In this document: in pieces, positions 14,897-24,022 of the stretch
Layout: each line of letters starts with the position of its first letter
Numbering within the stretch: the first letter of the stretch is position 1
Source of the DNA: an uncultured Myxococcales bacterium
Lineage (GTDB): Bacteria; Myxococcota_A; Bradymonadia; UBA4248
Direction: 5' to 3'
Length of the DNA stretch: 46,585 bases
NCBI GenBank assembly: GCA_945875805.1
Contig: CAMCLY010000006.1
Coordinates: 1 to 46,585, forward strand
The notes under the pieces: model-generated
The model's input: the letters and a program-made list of their open reading frames with translations, nothing else
What the model was told of the DNA's origin: nothing
The model's database searches: none
Made by a program: the position numbers and the translations under genes

Positions 14897-16228
14897 CTAT
14901 ATTCCGAGGATGAGGCGTGCGATGGTAAAATAGATGATGATTCCGGAAACGTCGACGATCGTCGTGACAAAAGGGGCGGAGGCCGAAGCCGGGTCGATGT
15001 GACAGAATTTGAGAAGAAACGGAAGCATCGATCCGACAAGCGAACCATAGATGACGAGAACGCCGACGCTGGTGGCGATGGTGCCTGCAAAATACAGGAA
15101 GCGTTCCTGTACGTCGGAAAACATGCCCGCAAAATTACAAATATTGGTGATGACAAACCCAATCAAAGCCAGTGTGGCGCCAAGGCTGCTACTGACGATA
15201 AGTTCGCGTTTGAATACTTTGAATACATCTCGCAGGCGAATTTCACCAAGCGCCATGGCGCGAGTGACGAGCGTGGCCGCCTGGGAACCGGTGTTTCCGC
15301 CCGAGGCCATGATGAGCGGGATGAAGACACATAAAATCACCGCCGACGACATGGCGTCAGAATAGTGATCCATCACGCGCGTCGTGAGGAGATTGCAACA
15401 TAATAAGATAGAAAGCCAGCCGATGCGTTTTTTGTACATTTCCGAAAACGTCGACTGAAGATAATCGTTATCGAGGGCGGCCATACCACCCATCTTCTGG
15501 ATATCTTCGGTGGCTTCTTCCGTCACGACGTCGACGATGTCGTCGATGGTGATGATGCCTTTCATGACGTTGTGGGCATCGACGACGGGGAGGGCAAAAT
15601 AGTCTTCCCTGGCAAAGAGGAGTGCGACGGATTCCTGATCCTGGTCTTCCCCGACGGTCGTCATGTCCGTTTCCATGATGTCGGAAATGAGACGGTTGCC
15701 GTTTCCTTTGAACAGATCTTCAAACGATACCACGCCGAGCAGATGCTGTTCTTTGTCGAGCACGTAGATGTAGTAAACGGTTTCAAGTTCGTCCCGCATC
15801 TGACGGCGGACGTAAAGAATGGCCTCGTCGACGCTCATGTCGGGGCGAATCCGGGCAAAACGCGGACTCATGAGTCCGCCGGCCTCGTCCTCTTTGTAGG
15901 CCATCAGGGCGTCGACTTCCTTGCGCACGCGTTCCTGAAGGTGATTTTTTACACGTTCGCGCTGCTCCGTGTCATCGATGAGTTGCAACACGTCCGCCGC
16001 GTCGTCCGGGGCCAGTTCTCTCACCCAATACCGCGTGTTGCGGTCGGACATTTTTTGCAACAGAAACGCCTGATCCTCGCTTGGTATCGAGGAGAAAAAA
16101 TCTTCGGCGTCATTGTGATCGAGCTGTTCAAACCACTCAAGACGCTCGTCTTCCGCGAGAGTTGGCCAGATTTCCCAAAGATCGTCAAATGAAATGGTGC
16201 AAGGATTCTGATTTTTTCCGAGGCTCAT
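14897..16228 (-). CDS. mgtE: Magnesium transporter MgtE
   Basis: 443 residues. An N-terminal superhelical domain (about 15-130), two CBS domains (about 135-255, DEAILYVRRQM..., ILMETD-type repeats) and five C-terminal membrane helices. The pore segment PLIMASGGNTGSQAATLVTRA and the DPASASAPFVTTIVDVSG motif, whose Asp binds Mg2+, are intact. MgtE is an inner-membrane Mg2+ channel gated by cytoplasmic Mg2+ through the CBS domains. ATG 16228 is chosen because AGGA sits 8 nt upstream; the in-frame GTG two codons earlier lacks such spacing. No Mg riboswitch was recognised upstream; a 10-bp direct repeat CTGTATAGCG occurs at 16238 and 16292. Confidence 0.95.
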   Translation of the reverse strand: MSLGKNQNPCTISFDDLWEIWPTLAEDERLEWFEQLDHNDAEDFFSSIPSEDQAFLLQKMSDRNTRYWVRELAPDDAADVLQLIDDTEQRERVKNHLQERVRKEVDALMAYKEDEAGGLMSPRFARIRPDMSVDEAILYVRRQMRDELETVYYIYVLDKEQHLLGVVSFEDLFKGNGNRLISDIMETDMTTVGEDQDQESVALLFAREDYFALPVVDAHNVMKGIITIDDIVDVVTEEATEDIQKMGGMAALDNDYLQSTFSEMYKKRIGWLSILLCCNLLTTRVMDHYSDAMSSAVILCVFIPLIMASGGNTGSQAATLVTRAMALGEIRLRDVFKVFKRELIVSSSLGATLALIGFVITNICNFAGMFSDVQERFLYFAGTIATSVGVLVIYGSLVGSMLPFLLKFCHIDPASASAPFVTTIVDVSGIIIYFTIARLILGI

Positions 16229-16431
16229 AGGCACGTCCTGTATAGCGAATGTCCAATAAAAGTCGATGTTGCCTATGGAGACATAAGGGAACTGTATAGC
16301 GCCAATGGGACTTTCTGAGCGATGGGTTAAACATTCTTTTATAACTTATAACAAGGACAATAAATTTACAGTATTTCTATGTGGACGCACTAAAGCTGTG
16401 GATGCGTTTAAAAGGCGAATCCCGGTGGTGG

Positions 16432-16782
16432 CTACCCGGGCGGCCATTGAAAATCGCGTCCTGCAAGCAGATGCAGGTGGAGATGCGGCACGCTCTGACC
16501 GGCTTCGGCTCCGGTATTGATGACGCATCGATAGCCGTGGGATTCGAGCCCGAGCTTTTTGGCGAGTTTTGAGGCACAGACGAGAAGTTTGCCTGCAAGT
16601 TCGGCGTCGTGGTCTGTCAATTCGTGCAAACCGTCAATGGGGGCTTTGGGAATGATGAGGATATGGGTCGGGGCCACCGGCGAAATATCATTAAACGCAT
16701 AGACGTCGTCGTCTTCATACACTTTGGCGGAAGGTATCTCACCGCGCATGATTTTTTTGAAAATATTGTCGTTATCGCTCAT
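16432..16782 (-). CDS. HIT family nucleotide-binding protein (HINT-like)
   Basis: 116 residues from ATG 16782, with GGGAG 8 nt upstream. The frame remains open a further 123 codons upstream but with non-protein-like Arg/Pro/His sequence, so that part is rejected. IFKKIMRGEIPSAKVYEDDDVYAF and THILIIPKAPIDGL are family blocks; the histidine triad VPHLHLHLLAGRDFQWPPG is complete. HINT proteins hydrolyse purine phosphoramidates and AMP-lysine-type adducts in the cytoplasm. It is separated from mgtE by about 200 bp, so the two probably do not share a transcript end. Confidence 0.93.
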   Translation of the reverse strand: MSDNDNIFKKIMRGEIPSAKVYEDDDVYAFNDISPVAPTHILIIPKAPIDGLHELTDHDAELAGKLLVCASKLAKKLGLESHGYRCVINTGAEAGQSVPHLHLHLLAGRDFQWPPG

Positions 16783-17259
16783 CTCATCGTCTCCCGTGTT
16801 CGGATGGTGAGGCTTTAAGAGCCTGGGATGTTTCGACGAAGTTTGGCCATAAACATTCCCCTTTGCCAAAGTTCGAATGAATCTGGCCCGCCGCGCGAGT
16901 CTTTGCCGCATGAGTCGTTTCTTTGCAAGGAAATTCGTCAGGCATCGTCGTTTGAACGCCTGGGGATTGTCTTTTAAAAACGGATATGGAGCCATCCTGT
17001 GTCTGTGGGAGATTGGCCTGTGGCAAATGCTTTTTCTGTGGCCATGGGCATGGGGCGTGTGGAAGGGCAGGGGGGGACGCGCATGGGATGGCTGTGCGAA
17101 AAGCGGTGACGCGCATAACGGGGAATGAACGGGCTTTCTAAGGGGAGGCAAATGCCGTACAATTCAGGACGAGACATGCGCGGGCGTGTGTTGGGCATGA
17201 TGGTGTCCACCGATGGCGCTTCGCGTTTTAGACGGCATTCAACCTGCGTCGGAGTGACC
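16783..17259. other. Gap of 477 bp between divergent HIT and kinase genes
   Basis: I see no gene, RNA or clear promoter pair here. Open frames on both strands have Arg/Pro-rich or Trp-rich content without family signals. It presumably holds the promoters of both flanking genes. Confidence 0.5.
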
Positions 17260-18807
17260 ATGGATCTGAAATATGAGCTTGAGTATGAGCGTGTCCAGAC
17301 GCCGCCCGAAATACGGGATTATTTTCAGTATATGCGATGTCTGGGCGAAGGGGCTCAGGGAAAGACATACCTGGCCAAAGACCTCAAGATTGACCGGGAG
17401 GTGGCCATCAAGGAGATGAAACTCACTCAGACCGAGAATTTCAAAGACCTGGAACACTTTGAAAGAGAAGCGCAGGTATTGGAAAATCTTTTCGTCCAAG
17501 GAGTTCCGGAGCTCTACAGTCGTCTCAGTTTTCCATCGGGGGCGCTTTTTATCGTCCAGGAGTATATCGATCATCCCTCGATTCAGAAGATATTGGATTT
17601 GTACGACAAGAGCATGAATTGTTTTGCGACGGATACCGTGATGAGAATATTGATTTCGGTGGCACAGATCCTCGAAAGACTCGAAACACAGTACACACCG
17701 CCTATTGTGCATCGCGATATCAAGCCGTCCAATATTTTGTACAATGGGATGGGGTATGCCGTCGAATGTTGGCTAATCGACTTCGGTGTCGTCGCGCACC
17801 CGCAGAAACGCATCCATTCGTCTACGGTGGCCGGCACGCCAGGGTTTATGGCTCCCGAACAGCTTCTGGGCGAATGCAGTCCGGCTTCGGATATCTATGC
17901 GCTGGGCATGACGGCCATCTACATGCTAACCGAGACTAAGCCATGGACAATCCCCGTCGAAAATTTGCACGTCAAATTTGAACCCATTTTGTACGAAAAA
18001 CGTCCGAACATAGACAGGGATGTGGTGCGCCTTCTTAGGGAAATGACTGAGCCCAGTGTGGAAAAACGCATCCCGAACGCAAAGGCATTGCTCAATCACC
18101 CCGTGATTGAGTCCTTTATAAAAAATACAAATCCAAAGAACCATCTTCCCAGTTTAAAAGGTTCGTTCAATGCTTTGGGGACAGACTATACCTCTGGCAT
18201 GGAGAGCTTTTTTTTAAACACCACATCTAAAGCGCACGATGAAATAAATAAAGTGAAAGATGACCCAAAAGAAGTCGGCGATATCTTTTCGGTCGAATTA
18301 AAAGTCCATGATCTTTTCTTCATTTTTTTTCCATGGTTTATGATAACTGCAAATGTGCTTGCCTTGGTTCGTATATATGAGTTTAGCTCTCAGGCGGTGA
18401 TGATATTTCTTCACTTTGTGGTGATAGGTTTCGATATCTTTGCAGTGTACTGTCTAGTAAGATGGTCAAAAAATATAAAAAAACGTCCGGTGATCCAAAA
18501 AAATCGATCGTTGGCGGACTCCGATGAAGAAATCAAATGTCTGAAATTGATAGATGGGACCGTCGAAAAGATACAGATACTTGCCAAAAAAGGAGCCGGT
18601 CAGGCCAGGGGACGTGTGGATGCCCCTCATGTGATCGATTATAGTTATATTGTGGATGAAAAATGTTATGCGGGGGTACTCTGTACGTTCAAAACAATCG
18701 ACGACTATCCCAAAGTGGGCGATAATATTTCGGTGCGTTATTGGCCAGAGGAACCGGGAAAAAGCACCGCATCTCTTAAACCCAGACCGGTTCGGACATC
18801 ATCATAA
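17260..18807 (+). CDS. Hanks-type Ser/Thr protein kinase with membrane hairpin and DUF3592-like tail
   Basis: 515 residues from ATG 17260, with GGAG 5 nt upstream; earlier in-frame starts lack such a site. The kinase domain (about 22-285) is complete: GEGAQG loop at 29-34, VAIK with Lys51, HRDIKPSN with Asp153 and Asn158, DFG at 174-176 and APEQ at 198-201, so it should be active. Residues about 345-405 contain two membrane helices (FFIFFPWFMITANVLAL and AVMIFLHFVVIGFDIFAVYCLV). The C-terminal domain (about 425-510; DGTVEKI, YSYIVDEKCYAGV, YPKVGDNISVRYWPEEPGKS) resembles DUF3592, so both ends are probably cytoplasmic with a short outside loop. A PP2C phosphatase and an FHA protein elsewhere in the window are natural partners. 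Confidence 0.9.
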   Translation: MDLKYELEYERVQTPPEIRDYFQYMRCLGEGAQGKTYLAKDLKIDREVAIKEMKLTQTENFKDLEHFEREAQVLENLFVQGVPELYSRLSFPSGALFIVQEYIDHPSIQKILDLYDKSMNCFATDTVMRILISVAQILERLETQYTPPIVHRDIKPSNILYNGMGYAVECWLIDFGVVAHPQKRIHSSTVAGTPGFMAPEQLLGECSPASDIYALGMTAIYMLTETKPWTIPVENLHVKFEPILYEKRPNIDRDVVRLLREMTEPSVEKRIPNAKALLNHPVIESFIKNTNPKNHLPSLKGSFNALGTDYTSGMESFFLNTTSKAHDEINKVKDDPKEVGDIFSVELKVHDLFFIFFPWFMITANVLALVRIYEFSSQAVMIFLHFVVIGFDIFAVYCLVRWSKNIKKRPVIQKNRSLADSDEEIKCLKLIDGTVEKIQILAKKGAGQARGRVDAPHVIDYSYIVDEKCYAGVLCTFKTIDDYPKVGDNISVRYWPEEPGKSTASLKPRPVRTSS

Positions 18808-18809
18808 AA

Positions 18810-18884
18810 GCCCGGCGTATCCGCCCTGCGGGCGGATAGCCGGGCGCGCGAGTCGTATCCGCCCCGCGGGCGGATAGACCGCGC
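18810..18884 (-). repeat. Hairpin element R6 between convergent genes
   Basis: Two hairpins (18810-18845 and 18846-18884) fill almost all of the 80-bp gap between the kinase stop and the wzc stop. Both share the inner arm CCGCCC/GGGCGG and the CTAT / ATACG core (minus strand), but the outer arms differ (GCCCGG/CCGGGC and GCGCGGT/ACTCGCGC). It may end both transcripts, though there is no T run. Confidence 0.8.
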
Positions 18885-18887
18885 CCA

Positions 18888-21023
18888 TTACGAGGATTCA
18901 TCCCGATACGCCTTGTGATAATAGTAATATCCGCCATAATAGCTGTGGCTGCTCGCCGATAGATCGTTGAGAACAACCCCGGTGATGGGGGCGTTGACGC
19001 TTTCGAGCAGTTCGCGAGTGCGTACGAGACTGGGCATCGGCGTCACCCCGGCGCGTGAGACGACGATAACGCCGTGGACATGCTGTGCGATGATGAGCGC
19101 ATCCGTCACCACGGTGACCGGCGGAGAATCGATGATGATCGTGTCAAACTGCGTTTTTAAGGTGTCGAGAAGGTTGGAAAAGGCCTCCGACTGAAAAAGA
19201 TCCGCCGGATTCTTCGGTATCTCGCCGCATGGAAGCAGCTTGAGATTGTCCACCTCTGTCCCTTGTAGGGCCTCGGCGAGCGTCACCTCGCCCTTGAGAA
19301 GGTTGTTCAAACCGGACTTTGTGCTGATATTGAGTGCCTGATATATCCTCGGCCTGCGCATGTCCGCTTCGAGCAAAACCACGCGTTTGCCCGCCAGCGC
19401 CGCCGTCACCGCCAGGTTGAGCGACGTCATGGTCTTGCCCTCAAGGGGTTGCGCGGAGGTGATGAGGAGGATGTGCGAGGCGTTCGATTTGATGAGAAAG
19501 GAAAGCGTGGTGAGGAGCGTGCGCATGCATTCGGCAATCGGGGAACGCGGATTTTCCAGAATGAAGCGGTAGGCGTTTCGCCCGGCATACCGGCGATTCT
19601 TGGGAAATTTGGGTACGGCCCCGAGAAACGGCAGGCCGACGCGTTCCTCGATGTCTGTCTGATTGCGGATGGATATGTCAAAAAGCTCGAGCAGAAGGAC
19701 GGCAAGGAAGCCGGCGATGACGGCCGCAAGCAGGGTGATCGCCCCGTTGATGAGGAGATTGGGGCTGACCGGCGAGGTGGGAACTGCGGCGTTGTCCAGA
19801 ATGCGGATGTTGTTGACCTCAAGACGTTGGTTGAGGCTGACTTCGTTGAGCTTGGCCTGGGATTGCTCGTACAGGGACTCCGCGTTTCGGCGCTGACTTT
19901 CAAACTGTTCGTACAGAAGCCTGAGCTGATCGAGTTCGAGGGCCTCTTTCTGGAGCGAGGAGATTTCCTGATGGATTTCCTGGTCGAGTTTGACCAGAGC
20001 CTGATAGTGCGCTTCAAGTCCCTGAATGACATTCTTCATGCCGTTGAGGACGCTGGCCTTGCAGGTTTCGATTTGTTTGTGCAGGCCCGTGACCTGGGGG
20101 GACTTTTCCAGATAGGTGATGAGGAGTTCGCGTTTCTTTTCTTCGAGCTTGCGGCATTCCGCGAGTTCCGTTTCAAGCGTCTGGGGGCCGCCTAAAATCG
20201 TGAAGGCGTGGACGTTGTCGACCGAGACCTCGATGGCGCGAAGCTCGGAGAGCACATAGCCGGCGCGCTGTTTTTCGGTATCGATTTCGACGCGCTTGGT
20301 GTTGAGATAGTCGAGACGCTGATTGGTGATCTTTTGCTGTTCGACGGGATTGGAGTACAGGATTTTGTGGTTTTCCTTGAACGCATTGAGGGCGTCTCTG
20401 GATTGCGCAAGCCGGGCCTCGTTTTCCTGGTACTGCTTTTCGATAAAGTCAAAGGTGGCCGTGAGAGAGGCGGAACGGTGCTCGGAGTTCTGCGCGGAAT
20501 AGGCGGCGGCCAGCGTGTTGGCCAGGGAGGCCGCCAGCTCCGGGTTTTCGTTGCGCACGCGGATGTTGGCCAGACGCGTGCCCGCCACCGACTCCACCTT
20601 GAGCTTGGACAGAAGAATGGATACCGGATCGGCAGCGGCCATCTTTTTCTGAAGCAACACCGGATCTTTGATCTGGGACAGGCCCAGAAACGCCGGATCG
20701 TTGGCCAGACCGAGATCGTCGACGACGCGCTGGGCCACCAGCCTGGACTGGAGCACGCGAAGCTGGGTGTCGTAATACGTGTCGCGCAGATACCACTGAT
20801 CTGCCGCCGAGGACTCAAACGGATTGATCGTCTGGGATTCCGGATTGATAATGACCGCCGTGGTGGCCTCATACACCTTGGGCTGACGCATGGTATACAG
20901 CACCCCAAGACACGATACGGCCACAAAGGCCAGCACGAATCCCCATCGGCGACGCCAGACGATATCGATATATTCGCGGATGGGAAATGACGAGGTTTTG
21001 GGGTGTTCGCTGGATTCGCTCAT
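18888..21023 (-). CDS. Polysaccharide co-polymerase / BY-type tyrosine autokinase (Wzc-like)
   Basis: 711 residues. The N-terminal Wzz domain has one membrane helix at about 28-46 and a long periplasmic coiled-coil region (about 190-420), then a second helix (LLINGAITLLAAVIAGFLAVLL) near 430-455. The cytoplasmic BY-kinase domain has Walker A SAQPLEGKTMTS, Walker A' LLEADMRRP and Walker B DTIIIDSPP, and ends in a cluster of seven Tyr within residues 695-706, the autophosphorylation tail. Wzc controls chain length and export of capsule or exopolysaccharide through its phosphorylation cycle with the Wza channel, encoded 76 bp upstream. AGGA lies 6 nt before the ATG. Walker A' has Glu-Ala-Asp where Asp-Ala-Asp is usual. 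Confidence 0.92.
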   Translation of the reverse strand: MSESSEHPKTSSFPIREYIDIVWRRRWGFVLAFVAVSCLGVLYTMRQPKVYEATTAVIINPESQTINPFESSAADQWYLRDTYYDTQLRVLQSRLVAQRVVDDLGLANDPAFLGLSQIKDPVLLQKKMAAADPVSILLSKLKVESVAGTRLANIRVRNENPELAASLANTLAAAYSAQNSEHRSASLTATFDFIEKQYQENEARLAQSRDALNAFKENHKILYSNPVEQQKITNQRLDYLNTKRVEIDTEKQRAGYVLSELRAIEVSVDNVHAFTILGGPQTLETELAECRKLEEKKRELLITYLEKSPQVTGLHKQIETCKASVLNGMKNVIQGLEAHYQALVKLDQEIHQEISSLQKEALELDQLRLLYEQFESQRRNAESLYEQSQAKLNEVSLNQRLEVNNIRILDNAAVPTSPVSPNLLINGAITLLAAVIAGFLAVLLLELFDISIRNQTDIEERVGLPFLGAVPKFPKNRRYAGRNAYRFILENPRSPIAECMRTLLTTLSFLIKSNASHILLITSAQPLEGKTMTSLNLAVTAALAGKRVVLLEADMRRPRIYQALNISTKSGLNNLLKGEVTLAEALQGTEVDNLKLLPCGEIPKNPADLFQSEAFSNLLDTLKTQFDTIIIDSPPVTVVTDALIIAQHVHGVIVVSRAGVTPMPSLVRTRELLESVNAPITGVVLNDLSASSHSYYGGYYYYHKAYRDESS

Positions 21024-21099
21024 GACATCCTGGCCTGCGGTGCGGGCTCCCCGAAAGGGGGCTCTGCGGTAAAAGGGGATCTATTCTTAAACGGCATCG

Positions 21100-21723
21100 T
21101 CAAAAAACAGACTGGGGGACATAGACCAGATCCGCCGGATGCAGACAGATATTCGGCGCTTTCCCCATGAGAATGTCCTGATAGGGCACCGAGACCGATT
21201 CGGACTGGTTTCCGTGTTTTCGGACGATGAGGACCGCACTGGTCGACGCCCTCGCCGTGGGCCCGCCGGACTGGGCGATGACGTCGGTCAGCATCAGCCC
21301 CGGCCTGAAATCCACAATCCCGGGTTTCTGGACCTGACCGTCCACCGTCACGGCCGTTTTGGACACCTCTTTGTTGATACAGACCACGGACGGATCTCTC
21401 AGATACGCTTCCTGCAGCTTTGCGGTCAGAACCCCCTCCAGCTCGTCGCAACGCATCCCCTCCACGCCGATCTCCCCAAGCGTGGGAATCGAAATCGTTC
21501 CCTTGGGCGACACTTCATAGACGCCGCTCATCTCGGGCTGGCCATATACGCGGATTTCCAGCTTGTCCCACGGACTGAATTTGCCGAGTTCCGCGCTCGT
21601 CGGACATGTCGTGAACTTGGATTGCCAACCCGAAGTGATGGCCGTGGACGCACACGAGGTCGCAAGGAAAAGACTGCCCGTCGCCACGAAAAGCATCATG
21701 CGGATGTTCAAAAATTGATTCAT
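21100..21723 (-). CDS. Polysaccharide export lipoprotein (Wza-like)
   Basis: 207 residues. Signal peptide with a lipobox-like ATSC (Cys24). The Poly_export domain starts at about 48 (SPWDKLEIRVYGQPEMSGVYEVSPKGTISIPTLGEI) and is followed by a single SLBB-like domain (KTAVTVDGQVQKPGIVDFRPGLMLTDVIAQSGG). The end, HPADLVYVPQSVF, is the typical close of short Wza homologues. It is shorter than E. coli Wza (379 residues) and lacks the C-terminal outer-membrane helix, so the separate beta-barrel protein encoded next to it may supply the outer-membrane exit. In an operon with Wzc. Confidence 0.9.
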   Translation of the reverse strand: MNQFLNIRMMLFVATGSLFLATSCASTAITSGWQSKFTTCPTSAELGKFSPWDKLEIRVYGQPEMSGVYEVSPKGTISIPTLGEIGVEGMRCDELEGVLTAKLQEAYLRDPSVVCINKEVSKTAVTVDGQVQKPGIVDFRPGLMLTDVIAQSGGPTARASTSAVLIVRKHGNQSESVSVPYQDILMGKAPNICLHPADLVYVPQSVF

Positions 21724-21740
21724 ACAGTCACTTCGCGTGT

Positions 21741-21811
21741 GCGCGGGCTATCTGCCCGTGGCAGATACGCCCCGCGCGTCCGGCTATCGGCTGCGCCAAT
21801 ACGCCGGACGC
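21741..21811 (+). repeat. Hairpin element R7 inside the polysaccharide export operon
   Basis: Two hairpins (21741-21777 and 21776-21811) with cores CTAT / ATACG, outer arms GCGCGGG/CCCGCGC and GCGTCCGG/CCGGACGC, inner arms CTGCC/GGCAG and CGGC/GCCA. It sits in the 145-bp gap between the beta-barrel and Wza genes, where it could modulate the relative expression of the operon halves. Confidence 0.8.
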
Positions 21812-21868
21812 ACATTCGCTGACGCACTTCCATCAATGCCGTATCCGGACTCGCCCGGATCACAAAAA

Positions 21869-23062
21869 CTAATAGGTGTACGAAAGATTGAGCGATACCA
21901 GGTTTTTGACATAATCGGCATCGTCGGCGTCACTGGTGTTGTATCGCAACCGGTACTCAAGACCGAGCTTTAACCCCGGAAAAAAATGATAGTAAATGTC
22001 GGCACGTGCCGTGAGAAGATAGTCGTTTCTCGATGCGGCTTCCAGCGTCCGGTAATCAAACGCCCCAAAACCGACTTCGGCCTTGGTCTGGAGATGCTCA
22101 AACCACAACGCGTCAAAACGGAGCGACACCTGATGGAGCTTGTAGTAGTCCCCGTAAACAACATTGTTGAAATCTTTTTTGTACTCCAGGGATAGATTGA
22201 CGTCTTTCTGGAAACTGTACGCCAGGCGCGCATTCATGATGAACATGTGCTCGGTATTCTTGTTGTCATAGTAGACATAGGCATACCCAAGCCCGAGGCC
22301 ATAGGAAAGCCTTTCAAGAAGAAGCCCCTGAAGACTGTATTTGATGCGGAACGGATAGGCATTGGCATTGTCACCACTCGCTCCGGGCACGCCCGTCCCT
22401 TCCCTCGTTTCCTCCAGATACTGGGTGATGTCCGTGCCCAGGGTCAGCGCCATGCTGGATTGCGGAAGAAAACTCCATCGCGTGACGGATTCAATCCGGT
22501 GCGTAAGGTTGGAAACCTCCGAGCGCTCCGTGTAAAGTCTGCCGCTGAGATGGTAGCCAATCTGTTGTGAAAAAACAGCCCCCTCCCCGGGTTGGATGAA
22601 GAAGTTGACCCCCGCATTGACCGTGTGATTCTCAAAATCCACCCTGAGATTGTCGTCCTCGGGATCGTTGAGAAACTGATACGATGCCGACGGGGCCAGC
22701 CGAAACAGGCTCTTCTTGAACAGATCCGCAGAGGTGGAGACCCGGGCTTCAAGGCCGCCGTTGGGATCGGCATCGCCCACACCCCAGTACTGACGCCACT
22801 TGAGGGACACTTCGTTGTTCCACGAACGCAGATCCTCATTTTCAAGGCGGGTTTTGAAGAAAACACCGATGTCGACAAACCCGTCGTCGTTGCCCTGACT
22901 TCCGCGCCCGTCATAAGCCAGACCCAACTCGGCTCCAGGGTGCAGGACAAATCCTCCGGCCAGAATTCCCCTGGATTCTGGGGCGGAGTCCTTTGCCTGT
23001 GCCCACGCGGCACACAACATCAGAACTGTCAGAAGGCTGATTCGTGAAATGAGTTTTAACAT
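21869..23062 (-). CDS. Outer-membrane beta-barrel protein of the polysaccharide export operon
   Basis: 397 residues. Cleavable signal peptide (LLTVLMLCAAWAQA). The rest is a run of alternating amphipathic strands with aromatic girdles, and the protein ends in Tyr preceded by alternating residues (LSLNLSYTY), the outer-membrane insertion signal. The layout resembles the putative beta-barrel porin 2 family found beside Wza/Wzc genes in Myxococcota. With a short Wza that lacks its own outer-membrane helix, it is a candidate for the outer-membrane pore of exopolysaccharide secretion. No enzyme motif is seen. The gene lies 52 bp after the small secreted protein gene. Confidence 0.75.
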   Translation of the reverse strand: MLKLISRISLLTVLMLCAAWAQAKDSAPESRGILAGGFVLHPGAELGLAYDGRGSQGNDDGFVDIGVFFKTRLENEDLRSWNNEVSLKWRQYWGVGDADPNGGLEARVSTSADLFKKSLFRLAPSASYQFLNDPEDDNLRVDFENHTVNAGVNFFIQPGEGAVFSQQIGYHLSGRLYTERSEVSNLTHRIESVTRWSFLPQSSMALTLGTDITQYLEETREGTGVPGASGDNANAYPFRIKYSLQGLLLERLSYGLGLGYAYVYYDNKNTEHMFIMNARLAYSFQKDVNLSLEYKKDFNNVVYGDYYKLHQVSLRFDALWFEHLQTKAEVGFGAFDYRTLEAASRNDYLLTARADIYYHFFPGLKLGLEYRLRYNTSDADDADYVKNLVSLNLSYTY

Positions 23063-23114
23063 GTTAGAAATCCATAAAACCTGGACCGCACACGGCCTGG
23101 ATTTTGTTCACAAA

Positions 23115-23648
23115 TCAAAGGTAAGGAGACGCATCCACGTCTGTTTTTCCGGGTTCGGTGCTTTCGATGTTTTTCCCCTCGCCCTGAAGACACGGCTCCA
23201 CTTTGCACGTCTGGGTCGTCGTCGTTCGCGTCTCCCCCGATACGCCAAGAATCTCTGCCCCGCATTCGGCCATTTTCGACCCCAGCGCCTCGGATTTGTT
23301 CACGGCAAGCTGCACCAGTTTGTAATGGTGCGACGTCGATTCCTCATCTCGCCGTTGAATCGCTTCCCTCAGGTTCGTCTCGCCATTTTGAGCCACATTC
23401 AGGAACCCCCTCGTGTTGACAAGGGCCGTGTTGATACAGTCGATCTTGGTCACATCGGACTCCAACCGCGCTTTTTCCAGCATCGCCGTGCCCGATTCGA
23501 TGATCGCCTCTATCCGCTGCACCCCGTTCTGCGCCTCCCCAATCATCGATTCATGAGAAGACGCCTGCCCCTGCGCCAAAACCGAAGTCGGCAATGCGGC
23601 GGCAAGTCCAAAAAATGCAACCATAACCCCCTTCATCTCTCTTCTCAT
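23115..23648 (-). CDS. Small secreted protein, first gene of the export operon
   Basis: 177 residues from ATG 23648, with AGGAG 6 nt upstream. Signal peptide (VAFFGLAAALPTSVLAQG). The mature part is mostly helical (about 30-135, EAQNGVQRIEAIIESGTAMLEKARLES), with a Thr-rich turn and two C-terminal Cys in CKVEPC plus two central Cys (IDCINT, AECGAE), which could form disulfides in the periplasm. I do not recognise a named family. Position at the head of the beta-barrel/Wza/Wzc operon suggests an accessory role in polysaccharide secretion. Confidence 0.65.
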   Translation of the reverse strand: MRREMKGVMVAFFGLAAALPTSVLAQGQASSHESMIGEAQNGVQRIEAIIESGTAMLEKARLESDVTKIDCINTALVNTRGFLNVAQNGETNLREAIQRRDEESTSHHYKLVQLAVNKSEALGSKMAECGAEILGVSGETRTTTTQTCKVEPCLQGEGKNIESTEPGKTDVDASPYL

Positions 23649-23793
23649 CGCCTTCTCCTGATTCTGTTCGGCCGGCGTTCACTGCCTCCAATCGGAATGA
23701 TGCGCCCAAAACAGGCTCCGGATTCGGGGCTACTGCATAAAGCACGCCATGGCCAATATCCCGATGACCTCACCGTCATGGCGAGATCCTGCA

Positions 23794-23821
23794 ATTTTAT
23801 ACAAACAGAGCGATTATTCAA
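23794..23821 (-). promoter_or_regulatory. Possible sigma-70 promoter of the export operon
   Basis: On the minus strand TTGAAT (23821-23816), 16-nt spacer, TAAAAT (23799-23794; 5/6 match to -10). It would give a leader of about 140 nt before the ATG at 23648. The gap 23649-24022 otherwise holds only hairpin element R8. Confidence 0.5.
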
Positions 23822-23929
23822 GGGAATATTCAGAGGTCGGAGGGAATGTGGCATGTAGAACCACATCGGGCTTTGGCCCAAATACGCGCCGGGTGTTCCC
23901 ACGCGAACCCTTCTTGTCTGCCTTGGGGA

Positions 23930-23983
23930 GGGGGAAGCCTCCCCCTGAGCGGCTATTTCGCCCTGCGGGCTCAATACGCCGCT
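23930..23983 (+). repeat. Hairpin element R8 (left copy flanking the sigma-54 gene pair)
   Basis: A GGGGGA/TCCCCC hairpin (23930-23945) followed by a hairpin (23948-23983) with outer arms AGCGG/CCGCT, core CTAT / ATACG and inner GCCC/GGGC. The stretch from about 23925 to 23991 is almost identical to the reverse complement of locus R9. Confidence 0.85.
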
Positions 23984-24022
23984 ACCCCCTCGGACACTCA
24001 CCCGCCCGCGTCCCCGGATACC

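Noticed and set aside
16229-16431. Mg2+ riboswitch upstream of mgtE
   Set aside because: No M-box or ykoK-type conserved core could be recognised in the 200-bp gap.
16783-17151. N-terminal extension of the HIT protein
   Set aside because: The HIT fold starts at MSDNDNIF, with a good ribosome binding site; the extension has no protein-like pattern.
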